Source: CAWDMC01 sp963803295 (GTDB taxonomy: Bacteria > Acidobacteriota > Terriglobia > UBA7540). From it: DNA of 64,000 bases. The notes beneath the pieces are model-generated. The model ran no database searches. It worked only from the letters and a program-made list of their open reading frames with translations, and had not been told where the DNA came from. Each line of letters starts with the position of its first letter. Positions within the stretch are counted from its first letter, which is position 1. The stretch is from NCBI GenBank assembly GCA_963803295.1, contig CAWDMC010000002.1, positions 248,001 through 312,000 of the forward strand. Reading direction: 5' to 3'. Both the position numbers and the translations under genes were made by a program. Shown in pieces: positions 1 to 10,000 of this stretch.

Positions 1-703
1 CGGGCGAGCCTCCGCTGGCCGTGAACTTCACGTGCAGCGACTCGAAGGGCACATCGCTGGCCATTCTGCGGTAGGCTACTACCACGGAGTCGGCATAAAA
101 CTGCGGAATCGGCGCAGAACCGGCAGGCGCGGCGATCACATCATGAATGCTCATGCTTTGGAACGCCCCGGTGTTCGCCGGGGGATGCGCCAACGTACCC
201 GTGAATGGCTTGCCGCCTTCCACCGAGGTCTCGCTCCACACATATTTCTTCATTCCCTCGGACGCCGGCACCCACGGACCACCCGTCTCGCTCCAGCCCG
301 GCGAACCCGCAATCGCTTCTTCCAGCCCCAGTTGATCGGCGAGGATTGTCGCGTACTTGAAGGCATCCCTCCAATCAGGGGTCATGTAGGCCAGGCGCTT
401 CTCCACGACCTGCGGCGTGTCCAGGGCCGCGTCAAAAGTCTGGAAGCCGCCCAGGCCTATTCGGTGCATCCACTCCAGGTCCAGCTTGATGCCTTCCTTG
501 GTGATGTTGCCGTTCATCCAGTGCCACCACACCCGCGGGCGCGCACCCTCCGGCGGATTCTCAAATCCACTCTTGAGCGCATCAGATTTGCTCTGCGCTG
601 TGGCTGCGCTGACCCCAAGCAACAGCGCGAGGCTTGCGGTAATCAGCTTCTTCGACGGACAATTCGTCGCACCCCCTTCTTTTCTCAGCCACTTGTTCCT
701 CAC
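1..703 (-). CDS. GH106-like glycoside hydrolase (alpha-L-rhamnosidase type), N-terminal part, cut by window edge
   Basis: The reading frame is open from a GTG at 703 to the left edge, so only about 234 N-terminal residues are visible. A short basic N-terminus and a hydrophobic stretch ending near Ala-Thr-Ala-Gln (about residues 18-35) look like a Sec signal peptide. Next come the family-typical segments RPRVWWHWMNG, a GGFQTFDAALDTP-like stretch and a GSPGWSETGGPW segment. The same arrangement (WWWFGPN, LGGVEMQWMTP, GTGWPYGGPW) occurs in the complete paralogue at 29802-32840. GH106 enzymes remove alpha-L-rhamnose from pectic or other plant polymers, so I infer a periplasmic or secreted rhamnosidase. 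Substrate cannot be read from the sequence. The GTG start is chosen because it precedes the signal peptide and has a GGAG-like site upstream. Confidence 0.72.
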   Translation of the reverse strand, partial: MRNKWLRKEGGATNCPSKKLITASLALLLGVSAATAQSKSDALKSGFENPPEGARPRVWWHWMNGNITKEGIKLDLEWMHRIGLGGFQTFDAALDTPQVVEKRLAYMTPDWRDAFKYATILADQLGLEEAIAGSPGWSETGGPWVPASEGMKKYVWSETSVEGGKPFTGTLAHPPANTGAFQSMSIHDVIAAPAGSAPIPQFYADSVVVAYRRMASDVPFESLHVKFTASGGSP

Positions 704-1495
704 TCTCCAACTCCGGAAAGTTGGTAGCTCACATAAGTGAAACGCACGCTGGCGGGCCTTTTCACAACGCTCACAATCGTGGCACGCGGTCAGCACGGTT
801 CGACGGACTCTCCGCGCAAAAGAATGTATACCCGCTGCCCTGTGGTATCAAGCGCCAATAGCTCTGACCACAGTGGCGTGGCGCCCGCCTCGCCGCTTTT
901 GCGATTGTGCCCGGATGACGTATACGGAAAAGTGCACCCTATCATCCAACAGAGTCCGAGGCGGGTTCGATCGCGAAGGCGGATTCCGAACGATAAGCGA
1001 ACTTCCATGCCGGAATCCAGTCGATCCCGAGCGGTGGGCCAGTAGGCGGGTGGAGACTTCACATGCCGAATCCCCAAACGGCGGCTGAAGATCTGTGTGG
1101 CCATAACTTCGAGAGCGACGAGGAAGTGGATCTCCGTGACCGCCACTTGAACTCAGTTTCCAGGGACGCGATCGGAATGAAGCTTCGGTTGCGTCAGACG
1201 CCAATTCTTACTTTTATGCTGCGTTTGGGCACTTGTTCATCCGAATGAATTCAATCGGTTTTGATTGTCGTCGTATGCTGCCGGTAAGGGGGCGGCCTGA
1301 AGCTGCGATGGTGTCCTGAAGTGCGAAATTGCGGCCGCGAACAAACCTGGAGAAGGTATACTGAAGTGGCTTGGGATGCCAAAATTGAAAATTCTGGTCC
1401 AAAGGGTCGGGTGACTTACGAAAGGCCCGGGCCAGGAGAAGAGTGGGCTGGGTATGCCCCGCCATCCCTTCCTGTTCTAATCACTTCGTCTTTCA
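704..1495. other. intergenic, no supportable gene
   Basis: About 790 bases between the divergently transcribed GH106-like gene and selO. Short open frames exist on both strands, but none has a recognisable motif, a good ribosome-binding site or coding-like composition. It should hold the promoters of both flanking genes, though I see no clear -35/-10 pair. Confidence 0.5.
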
Positions 1496-2944
1496 ATGAA
1501 CATTCTCTTCGACAATACCTATGCCCGGCTGCCGGAACGGTTCTTCACCAATCAGGGACCGGCCCGTGTTCCGGAGCCGAAGCTCATCCGTCTCAACCTC
1601 GGACTCGCGGCAAAGCTCTCGATGGACATCGACTGGCTGCAATCTGCGGACGGAATTGCGATGCTCGCCGGCAACGCCATTCCGGAGGGCGCCGAGCCGA
1701 TTGCGCAAGCCTATGCCGGCCATCAGTTCGGTGGTTTCGTACCCCAACTCGGTGACGGCCGCGCCCTTCTTCTCGGTGAAGTCATCGACAGGAATGGCGC
1801 ACGTTACGATTTGCAATTGAAGGGCTCCGGGCGAACGCCGTTCTCGCGCGGCGGCGACGGCAAATCCGCCCTCGGCCCCGTGCTCCGTGAATACATTGTC
1901 AGCGAAGCCATGGCCGCATTCGGAGTTGCCACGACGCGAGCGCTGGCCGCAGTTGCCACCGGCGAAAGCATCATGCGCCAGGAGGGGCCGCTCCCCGGCG
2001 GTGTATTTACCCGCGTTGCGGCAAGTCACATTCGCGTTGGGACTTTTCAGTATTTTCTGGCACGCAACGATATCGATGCCCTCCGGCTGCTCGCCGATCA
2101 TGTGATTGCCCGGCATTACCCGGGCGCCATTGAGGCAGCCAATCCCTATGTGGCCTTGTTAGAGTCGGTCACCGCTGCCCAAGCAGATCTGATCGCGCAG
2201 TGGATGTCTCTTGGCTTCATCCATGGGGTGATGAACACGGACAACACCGCCATCTCTGGCGAGACCATCGACTATGGACCATGCGCTTTCATGGACGTCT
2301 TCCACCCGCAGCGCGTCTTCAGCTCCATCGACTCCCGTGGACGCTATGCCTGGGGCAACCAGCCCGACATCGGGCTCTGGAACGTCACCCGTTTCGCGGA
2401 AACCCTGCTGCCGTTATTGTCTGGGGATCGCGGCGAAGCGACCAAGATTGCCGAAGCAGCTCTCTCCCGATATCCTGAGCGATTCGGCGGCCAATATATC
2501 GCCCGCTTCCGCGCCAAATTCGGTCTTCCACCTGAGGCAGCCGTCGCGCTCATTCAGGAAGGTCTCGATTTAATCGCTGCCCAAGCGGTTGATTTCACCC
2601 TCTTTTTCCGTTACCTCACACGTGTCGCCAGCGGAGAGGATCCTACAACGCTTGAGGCGATGTTTTCGGGCAGTGAGGCATTAGCACAATGGTCGGCCAA
2701 ATGGCGTCGCGAAGCCAATCCCCCCATGCGCCTCGCCGACATGCGCGCTGCCAACCCCATCCTTATCCCGCGCAATCACCGCGTCGAGCAAGCCATCCAG
2801 AGCGCGTACGGTGGCGACTTTGCGCCGTTCCACCGTCTCGTCGATGCCCTGGACGCGCCCTACGCCGAGCAGTCGGAATACGCCGACCTCGAAATGCCAC
2901 CGCGACCAGAAGAGATCGTCCGTCAGACGTTCTGTGGCACCTAG
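1496..2944 (+). CDS. selO: protein adenylyltransferase SelO (YdiU/UPF0061 family)
   Basis: This is a pseudokinase-fold enzyme that transfers AMP from ATP to Ser/Thr/Tyr of target proteins and is linked to redox homeostasis in E. coli and mitochondria (established for the family). The 482 residues match the usual length. Visible hallmarks are AYAGHQFGGFVPQLGDGRA (about 70-90), the QLKGSGRTPFSRGGDGK loop (about 107-125), LREYIVSEAMAAFGV, and the GFIHGVMNTDN catalytic-type segment with the metal-binding DYGPCAFMD (about 240-265). The C-terminus ends TFCGT, keeping the conserved cysteine that is selenocysteine in many eukaryotic homologues; no Sec codon is needed here. It starts with ATG and stands alone, with decayed genes downstream. 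The name does not link it functionally to selA at 58.6 kb. Confidence 0.95.
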   Translation: MNILFDNTYARLPERFFTNQGPARVPEPKLIRLNLGLAAKLSMDIDWLQSADGIAMLAGNAIPEGAEPIAQAYAGHQFGGFVPQLGDGRALLLGEVIDRNGARYDLQLKGSGRTPFSRGGDGKSALGPVLREYIVSEAMAAFGVATTRALAAVATGESIMRQEGPLPGGVFTRVAASHIRVGTFQYFLARNDIDALRLLADHVIARHYPGAIEAANPYVALLESVTAAQADLIAQWMSLGFIHGVMNTDNTAISGETIDYGPCAFMDVFHPQRVFSSIDSRGRYAWGNQPDIGLWNVTRFAETLLPLLSGDRGEATKIAEAALSRYPERFGGQYIARFRAKFGLPPEAAVALIQEGLDLIAAQAVDFTLFFRYLTRVASGEDPTTLEAMFSGSEALAQWSAKWRREANPPMRLADMRAANPILIPRNHRVEQAIQSAYGGDFAPFHRLVDALDAPYAEQSEYADLEMPPRPEEIVRQTFCGT

Positions 2945-3062
2945 CCCGAGCTTGGATTTCTTGGATGCTTCACGCCCCGCTCCATCAGGGCTCGCAAATC
3001 TCCGGCTTGGCGAATGTGGCACCAGGACTGTCTCGCCGGGGCAACGTTTGGACGCCGCGAGG

Positions 3063-3450
3063 ATGCCGGTGGCCGAGAAGATCATCGACTTGTGGTGAGA
3101 AGCTCGCCGAAGGCCGACCTTCTGCACGTCGTGTCTCTCCTGGGGCAGAAGGCGACCGACTTTTCCGAGTTCAGCTACTATCCCTCTCAGCGGAGCCAAA
3201 GAGGCGCGCCTCGACGTTCGAGAAGTGGCTTAAGGAACGATACGATCGACGGTTCTTTGTTCACGAGTTTCGAACCGTCGATAGGCGAGGAATTCCAAGA
3301 GATATTCTTGAGGCCGGGATTCGTCGGGTTTTTGACTGCCTCGATGGCGGGAACACGACCGTGGTTATCGACTTGGCAGGAGCTAAAAAAACGGCGCGAG
3401 TATGCCAGGCGATCGGCTGCAGACGGTCAACATATGATTGTGGGATGTAA
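3063..3450 (+). pseudogene. decayed dual-specificity/tyrosine phosphatase-like gene
   Basis: Two adjacent frames together make one protein-like sequence. The first reads MPVAEKIIDLW (3063-3095) and shifts into LVVRSSPKADLLHVVSLLG and QKATDFSEFSYYP. A second shift near 3190 leads to FEKWLKERYDRRFFVHEFRT and IRRVFDCLDGGNTTVVIDLAG. The last stretch resembles the strand and P-loop of dual-specificity phosphatases (VLVHCxAGxxRT), but with Asp-Leu where His-Cys is expected and no catalytic arginine, so even the ancestor may have been a non-catalytic variant. At least two frameshifts make it a pseudogene. Family assignment is tentative; the coding remnant itself is more certain. Confidence 0.5.
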
Positions 3451-3500
3451 GCTGACAACCGATGGAGCCGGCACGGCTCATTCGGAGGCGTCAGGCTCCG

Positions 3501-3894
3501 ATGCGAAATGACATCAACGATCATAGAATCGACTGCGCGGTGGATGCGAAGAACGTTGTGTGGTCCGTGCGTCATTACATGGCAACAAACTTGTGGTACT
3601 GGAAGCCGAATGCGGAGAGACTCAGTCCCACCTTCGGAAGTTGCTAATGCGATGGGTTAAGACTGAGGAAACCGTTCTGTTGGCGCTGGATGCCCCGCTG
3701 GGCTGGCCTGAGACTCTGAGCACAGCGCTCTCATAGGGCATAGCGCGGTAGTACCTATTGAAGAGGCACCTGACGAGCTATTTCGTCGGCTCACCGATCG
3801 CGTTATCACTGAAATGTGCAAGAAAGGGCCGCTCGACGTTGGTGCCGACTCGTGCCGTCGCATTCCGGTCGTGTTACTGGGCACTCTTCCATAA
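3501..3894 (+). pseudogene. decayed DUF429-family gene
   Basis: Pieces of a DUF429 protein (RNase H-like fold, uncharacterised) can be read through several frames. They are a start segment with RIDCAVDAKNV (about 3528), then after a shift VLLALDAPLGWPETLSTAL (about 3670-3730). An in-frame TAG and another shift follow, then EAPDELFRRLTDRVITEM and GPLDVGADSCRRIPVVLLG (about 3760-3885). The DAPLGWP and FRRxTDR...PLDVGADxxxR signatures are typical of the family. Two or more frameshifts and a stop rule out a functional product. It follows the phosphatase-like remnant, so the pair may have decayed together. Confidence 0.68.
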
Positions 3895-4406
3895 AAGGGG
3901 ATCAGAACATCCCTGCACATGAGTGGCTTCCAAACTCGTTACGAATGCCCGACGATTCAGGAGTTGAGCGACTTCGTCTACACTACGCCGTTTTATCGTG
4001 GGCCATCGGTGGCCTGGAGATTCGTTCGGCCGAGGGCCGGTTGGTGACAACTACGGAGTAGGTCGTCATACGACCAGAAATCTGGCTCAGACCTCGTTGC
4101 AGAGCAACGGCCTGATTCAAGCAGTCAGGCGGCGTCCGCTAGGACATGTCGGCCCGCCACGAATCCGCCCCACCACTCTTCGGGTCCTGATCCTCGCTGC
4201 GATCTTCGCGGTGGTCGCCTTGACACTAAGCAACCAGGTTTAAGGCAAGTAGAAAAGACACACGCTCAGTTCTCACTCCTGTGTCGCGCACCCCCAGATC
4301 GAGAGAAAAGAGCGAGGGAGAGCGAGAGCGATTCCTTCGCCTTTGACATCCTGAAGAGTGGCACGGCAGGAATTGCGGTTAAGGCAGGACGCTCTGCCCT
4401 CCGGAT
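3895..4406. other. intergenic, no supportable gene
   Basis: Between the DUF429 remnant and the 3' end of the M24 peptidase. One short stretch near 3960-4060 (LRLHYAVLSWAIGGLEIRSAEGRLVTTTE, split here as LRLHYAVLSWAIGGLEI and RSAEGRLVTTTE) has protein-like composition on the plus strand and may be the tail of another lost gene. Nothing else is recognisable. Confidence 0.35.
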
Positions 4407-5597
4407 CTACCCTGCAATCGGCGTCGCCAGGATCGGTACTACCTCACTTTGGATCTCACCCGTAACCCGGGCCCCTTGCTCCTCAACGTAGACGTTCACT
4501 TCGCTGCGGACACCAAACTCCGGCAAATAGATTCCAGGCTCCACAGAGAAGCAGGTCCTGGGTATCACGCGGCGGACGTCGCGCGTCTCGAAATTGTCCA
4601 TGTTAGCGCCGTTGCCGTGGATATCCTCACCCAGCGAGTGGCCCGTGCGATGCACAAAATACTGCCCATAGCCAGCCCGCTCGATCACTCGCCGCGCGGC
4701 GTCATCAACATCGCAACCGCGCAGGGGCCGATCTTCAGCCAGCGAATTCTGGATCAGGTCGATGGAACTGTTGCGGGCATCCTGCACGATGGCAAAAATC
4801 TCCTGATAGCGCGCGGGAACCTCTTCGCCCACGAAGCCCGTCCAGGTGATGTCGTAGAACACCGCACCCGGTTGCTTCAGCTTGCCGAACACGTCGAGCA
4901 GCACGAAGTCGCCGGCCAGGATTGGCCGCGAAGAATCAGGACCCGGTGAATAATGCGGGTCCGAGCAGTTCGAGTTCACGGCCACCAGCGGCGGATCGTC
5001 GGCTGCCGAGACGCCGTTGTCTTCCATGGTGCGCACCATCAATTGTTGGATGTCGTACTCGGTAACACGCTGATCAGCGACAATCGACCTGTGGATCGCC
5101 GCGAATCCCGCCCGCACTGCCTCGTGAATGATCTTCCCCGCTTCAAGGTGTGAGGCGAGTGCCTCCGGGCTCCAGCGCGCCTCGAACATCTGCACGAGGT
5201 CTGCCGAGGAAACCACCTCAACGCCAAAACTCTTCACCAACTCGATCGTCCCGGCGTCCACCAGCCCAATGTAAGGAATGTCATTAAAGGCTGAATACTG
5301 CATGGCAATGCGCTTTCTGCCCGCCAGGGTCGCTCTGAGCCTCTCGCGCTGCTCGGTGTAAGTCGAGTACTCGATCTTGGTTCCAGGCAAACCGCGCAGA
5401 TTGTGGCTCTCAATGCGATGCACGAGCTGCGCCGGTTCTCCCGCGGCTGGGACCAGGTAATACCAGCGTCGCGTACATAGCGCTGGAGCGATTCCTAGAA
5501 CCCGATAGGCGATGGCGTCCCGACGGTGGTGATCGTAGAACAACCAGCCGTCCAGCTTTTCCTCAACCAGAGCGTGCTGAATCGCAGCGAGATCCAT
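4407..5597 (-). CDS. M24-family metallopeptidase (Xaa-Pro aminopeptidase-like)
   Basis: A cytoplasmic two-domain peptidase of the creatinase/aminopeptidase-P group, expected to cleave Xaa-Pro bonds with two metal ions. The pita-bread domain shows the five ligand positions in order: Asp in VLLDVFGK, Asp in FYDITWTG, His in HRTGHSLGEDIHGNG, Glu in CFSVEPGIY and Glu in VRSEVNVYVEE. The open frame extends to 5675, but the ATG at 5597 is preferred. It has GAGGAGG just upstream and gives a 396-residue protein starting MDLAAIQHAL, while the extension looks like leader DNA. The N-terminal creatinase-type domain covers about residues 1-140. Monocistronic. Confidence 0.88.
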   Translation of the reverse strand: MDLAAIQHALVEEKLDGWLFYDHHRRDAIAYRVLGIAPALCTRRWYYLVPAAGEPAQLVHRIESHNLRGLPGTKIEYSTYTEQRERLRATLAGRKRIAMQYSAFNDIPYIGLVDAGTIELVKSFGVEVVSSADLVQMFEARWSPEALASHLEAGKIIHEAVRAGFAAIHRSIVADQRVTEYDIQQLMVRTMEDNGVSAADDPPLVAVNSNCSDPHYSPGPDSSRPILAGDFVLLDVFGKLKQPGAVFYDITWTGFVGEEVPARYQEIFAIVQDARNSSIDLIQNSLAEDRPLRGCDVDDAARRVIERAGYGQYFVHRTGHSLGEDIHGNGANMDNFETRDVRRVIPRTCFSVEPGIYLPEFGVRSEVNVYVEEQGARVTGEIQSEVVPILATPIAG

Positions 5598-6174
5598 TTG
5601 CGCCTCCTCGGTGCCGTCAACGTTCGCAGGGCAGCATTTCTCACAGGCCACAATGAGAAGAATAGCAAATAGCAATCTTCCCGGCCCTTTTTTTGCTTCC
5701 CGTTGACTGGGGCGGGCACAAGGTGTGGCCTGGGCAATCTGGGGATGACATCGACATCAATCCACCTGTGCATGCCCAAGATGGACGGATCATGAGATAG
5801 CGAAACGCAACCGCGGCCTCTGATCGGGCTCACCGGCTCGAGGGTAACGCCACGGCGGGAGGTGTATTTGCCGGGAGTGTGACGGCAGGCTACGCAGACG
5901 TCGCAGCGCCAGATGTGGGGAAAAACAGTTTACAAAGTGGTGCATGAGCACGACAATTGCCGCGGAGGGGCAATGCCTACGTTTCGATCGATTGAAAGAA
6001 CTCCGCCAACCCGGCCCGCTCCATGCCAGGCAGTCGCCATCAAGCCCAGCAATCCGGCCTCACCCGAGGGCCTCGATGTTCTGGCGTGGGAATCGCAGGG
6101 ACTGATCAATGGGTCGCCTCCGGGGCCAAGTCTAGCGTTCCAGCACACGATGATTCCTGCATGGTCACACGTTG
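5598..6174. other. intergenic, no supportable gene
   Basis: Upstream region of the M24 peptidase gene running into the MetE-family remnant. Overlapping open frames on both strands (about 5913-6256) have no motif or ribosome-binding site and look random. Confidence 0.4.
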
Positions 6175-6545
6175 GGGCTTTCGCCGCCAAGCCAGTGCCG
6201 GCCCACCCGCACGCGAATCTTCTCGAACGCTGTATCCCGCACCGTTGAAATATCATTGCTGAAAGGAGCGGATCCGCAATCGTCGGTGGTGCCCAACCGC
6301 TCGAGAGGAATGAACTCGGCCGCTTCGAGAATCCTGTCCCTTACTTCCTCCGTCTTCTCAATTTTGAGATCGATGGGATCGATGACGCCAACGAAGATGA
6401 TCTGGCCGGGTCGCGCCTAGCTCCGAATGAGCGAAAGAACGCGTCGCCAGACAGCGCGTTGAGATCCTCCAAGGCGATGCGGCCTTCCTGGAATTCCCGC
6501 ATCGCTTTGATTAGTTAGGCGAAGAGGTCTTGGGATACTCCCAAT
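6175..6545 (-). pseudogene. MetE-family (cobalamin-independent methionine synthase-like) remnant
   Basis: Reading the minus strand, an N-terminal-like piece IKAMREFQEGRIALEDLNAL lies at about 6515-6450. It is followed in another frame by the conserved C-terminal block IDPIDLKIEKTEEVRDRIL and EFIPLERLGTTDDCGSAPFS, then TVRDTAFEKIRVRV (about 6400-6190). The TTDDCG motif carries the zinc-binding Cys position of MetE/UROD-like methyltransferases and is characteristic of the short MetE-like subfamily. Most of the middle of the gene is missing, so this is an internal-deletion plus frameshift remnant. The C-terminal family match is strong; the link to the first piece is less certain. Confidence 0.65.
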
Positions 6546-6750
6546 GGGTTCGGTTGGAATCGGCACGGGCGGAGTGTACCTGAGCGCCGTCGGCGCTGTC
6601 TCAGGCTAGAGAAGAGCTAGCGCATGATAGTCACCCAACTATACAATTCCGATGATCGCCCCGGATACGCGGCTGATCGGATAGGGTTGCATCTTCCAAG
6701 GGCACGTGCCTCAGCAACCCGCTATCCGTTCTCCCCCATGCGCGGTCAAC

Positions 6751-6900
6751 TCATTTGCCGGCCGCCGCCGCTTCCACCTTCTGGATCACCAAGGCGCGCG
6801 ACCCGCCCTTTGAATATACGGTGCCATTCACGCTGACCCGTTTTCCGGCGAAGGCCATCGGCTTATCGTTCTGACTGGTGGCTGGTTGATTAGCCGAGAT
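6751..6900 (-). pseudogene. C-terminal fragment of a small unknown protein
   Basis: A minus-strand frame from about 6900 to a TGA at 6751 reads NNYLPISANQPATSQNDKPM followed by AFAGKRVSVNGTVYSKGGSR and ends VEAAAAGK. The alternating beta-strand character (GKRVSVNGTVYSKGGSRALVIQKVE) looks like the OB-like tail of small secreted proteins. A stop codon precedes it with no plausible start, so only the 3' end seems to survive. No function can be assigned. Confidence 0.35.
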
Positions 6901-7007
6901 CGGTAGATAGTTGTTTCACGACGTACCCTTTGAGCCTTCGGATTGTCAGAAAAAGCCACGGACAATTAGCTCGTCCCACTCCACCAGACACCCTCTGGAG
7001 CCACCGT

Positions 7008-10000
7008 TTAGAACAAAAACTTCAGCGCGAACTGGATGAGTCTCGGCTGCAGTGCCTGCTGAATCTGCCCAAACGTGGTCGAGCTGATGTCGCTATTCGG
7101 CAAACGGAAATTAGTGCGATTAAAAAGATTAAAGAGCTCAGCCCGGAATTCCAGGTTCTTTGATTCCGCAATGCGGATGTCCTTGAACGCTGAGAAGTCC
7201 CACTGGGTGAATCCCGGTCCCGTGACGATATTGCGGCCTGCGGTTCCATAAACGCCTGCCGGCGTCGTCGACAGGTTGATGCGCTGAAAAGCACCGGTGT
7301 TGAACCATTGCAGCGGCGTTTTCGGACCGCTATTGGGATTGCCCATGAGGTTGGGACGGAAGGCCGAGAATCCGGTAATCTCCGGCGCGTCGTAACTGTA
7401 GCTCTGGTCTACAACGGTGAAGGGTGTGCCGCTCATGAGAGTGGTAATGCCGTTCAGCCGCCAGTTGCCAAACACTCGCTGACGCCAGCTTGGCTGGTTC
7501 CGGAAGAAAGGCAGCGCCCATTGGTAGCTCAAGACGGCACGGTGGCGCGCGTCGAACATTGACCGTCCTCGTTCCGCCGCGAGATCGAAAGGATTTTGAG
7601 CCAAGTCGTTCTCGCCGGCCACGGGCTGCGAGGCCGAGCCCGTGATATTGAACGACGAAACATCATCTATCGACTTTGAGTATGTGTACGACGCCAGAAA
7701 GGAGAGTCCGTGGCCGAAGCGCTTTTGCAGGCTTGCTTCCAAGGCGTTGTAGGAAGAATTAGCAGCGCCGGTGATCAGGCCCACGGAGCTGTAGTTGCAG
7801 TTGCCGTTCGGCGTCGGCAGGCAATGGATTCGCTGCTGGTCGACGTTGTTCTGCTGGTCGGACCAAGTTTGGCCCGCGAGTGGGAGGGAGGGATTGCCTT
7901 CGATGAAGCGCGGCAATTTGGTTCCCTTGGTCCCCACGTAGCCCACCTCAAGCAGCCAGTCGGAGCCGAAAGACCTTTCGAGGCTCAGATTCCAATCTTG
8001 CGCGTAGGGTAAGCGAAGGTGCGGATCAAGCGTCAAGAGCGTCATGGTCTCGCCGAATGGCGTCGTAAAGGGGTTGCCGTTGGCGAAGGGATTGGCAAGA
8101 TTCCCAGGGAACAGCAACTGAGGCGTGCGCAGATAGGGCGGGGCGCTGATCGGCGCCTGCAGAGGACCTCCCTCGCCGTTGTAGTAAGGGTCGAAGAAAA
8201 CGCCGTAGGCGGCACGGACCAGCCATCGGGTGGCTCCAGTAGGGTCCCAAGCCACTCCCACGCGGGGGGCGAACGCATTCCTTTCCGTGGGGATCAAACC
8301 GGCGGGCACTCCCGGGTCGCCCGGATACACCAGGCCCGCCGGTGCATCCGGCATGACCTTGGATTGCACCCCCGGCTCGAACAGGTTCGCCCGGTTGCGA
8401 ATCTCGGTGTAGGGAGAACTCAATTGGTAGCGCAGCCCGAGATTAAGCGTCAGGCGCGCATTGACCTTATACGTGTCCTGGCCGTAAAAGTTAATGGCAG
8501 TTCCACGCAGCCCGCGCGAGAGGTCGCCGCCGCCGCCCGGCTCGCTGCCGCCACCCTGAAGGAAGAGTCCAGGCTGGCCGATAAGGAAGTTCGCAAAGGT
8601 ATTGCTGAGAGGAACCGTAAAGAAGACGAAGAACCCGTTGGAAGCGATGCCGTTGACCGCGTTAATTTGATCGCGCCGGAAGTCACCGCCAAATTTCACC
8701 TCGTGCCGGCCGTGGATCCAGGTGAGTGAATCCGATCCCGCAAAAGCGTTCTCATAGGTGTTGCGCGGACCTGTGATCGGGTCACCAATGCTTGAGTAAC
8801 CGCCTCCGCCGAATTGGATGAAAGGCGGACCCGCAGCAACGCCCAGAGTAGGTTGATACTGAAAACCCAGCGAAGAGGGGGAAGTGTTGTTCAGGTGCTC
8901 GTTGAACAAAAACTTATTCCGGAGGAAAGACAGGCGTGCGATGTTCACGACCGAAGGCGAAAAAGAATGAGTCAACTGGGCCACGAAGTTCTGAGTACGG
9001 TGGTTTTCCCCTACGGGAAATCCAGGAACGCCGGCGCCGGCAGTCGAAAGCGGATCGAAACGTGAGCCGTTCAAGAACATGTAGCGGAAGTTCACACTCG
9101 TGCTGGTTGAGAAGTAGTGATCAATTCGTACTCCGGCCTGGTCTTCGCTGTCGCGCAGGATTTGAGTGGCATTGTAGAGATCGAGCACTCCACTTGAATC
9201 GAGGGCGTTCGGAAGCGGGTAAAGTTGCACCACGCTAGCCGCCGTGGGATCGATAAACGGCACCTTGCTGCCCGGCAACGGCGTTGGGCCTCCCGGAGCG
9301 AACAGATTCAAAAGGGGGCCGTCCTGCGAAAAGTCTCCTTGTCTTTCGAGCACCGAGGGCACCCTCACGTGGTTTATGGTTTCCCCCTGCCGGTTGCGGA
9401 ATCCTTCGTAGTAACCGAAGAAGAATGTCTTATCCCGCCGTACAGGGCCACCCACAGTGGCACCGAACTGGTTCTGCCGGTATTCCGACTTGTCGAAGCC
9501 GTCGGCATTCTCGAAGAAGTTGGCGGCATCCATCTTATCGTTACGCAGGAACTCCCACAGCGCTCCGTGTACCCGGTTCGATCCGGAACGGGTAACGATG
9601 TTGGTGGTGGAGCCTGCGTTCGAGCCGAACTCGGCGTTGGCGGTGTGGGTAAGAATTTTGAATTCGGCAATCGCGTCGATGGGCGGTTTAAGCACGAAAC
9701 CGCCGTCCACAGCATTCACGTTGGACGCGCCGTCAATGAGGAAACTATTCGACTCCGGCCGCTGGCCATTGACCGAGTAAGCCTGCCCGTCACGCAGGGA
9801 TCCTCCAGCTTGGGCCAGCCCCGGGGTGACGGGCACGACACCGGGTTGAAGCAATCCGAGCTGGGAGAAGTTGCGGCCATTTAGCGGTAGGTCCAGAATC
9901 TCGCGCTCGCCCACCGTCTTGCCCAGTGTCGTGTCAGCGGTTTCGATAAGCGCGGCGTTCGCGGTAACCTCAACTGACTGCGCGGGGGAGCCGACAATCA

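Noticed and set aside
2936..2944. Selenocysteine codon and SECIS element at the SelO C-terminus
   Set aside because: The gene ends TFCGT with a plain Cys codon followed by TAG; no in-frame TGA or hairpin is present.
5913..6256. Overlapping plus- and minus-strand ORFs of about 110 residues
   Set aside because: No motif, no ribosome-binding site, no similarity to known folds.
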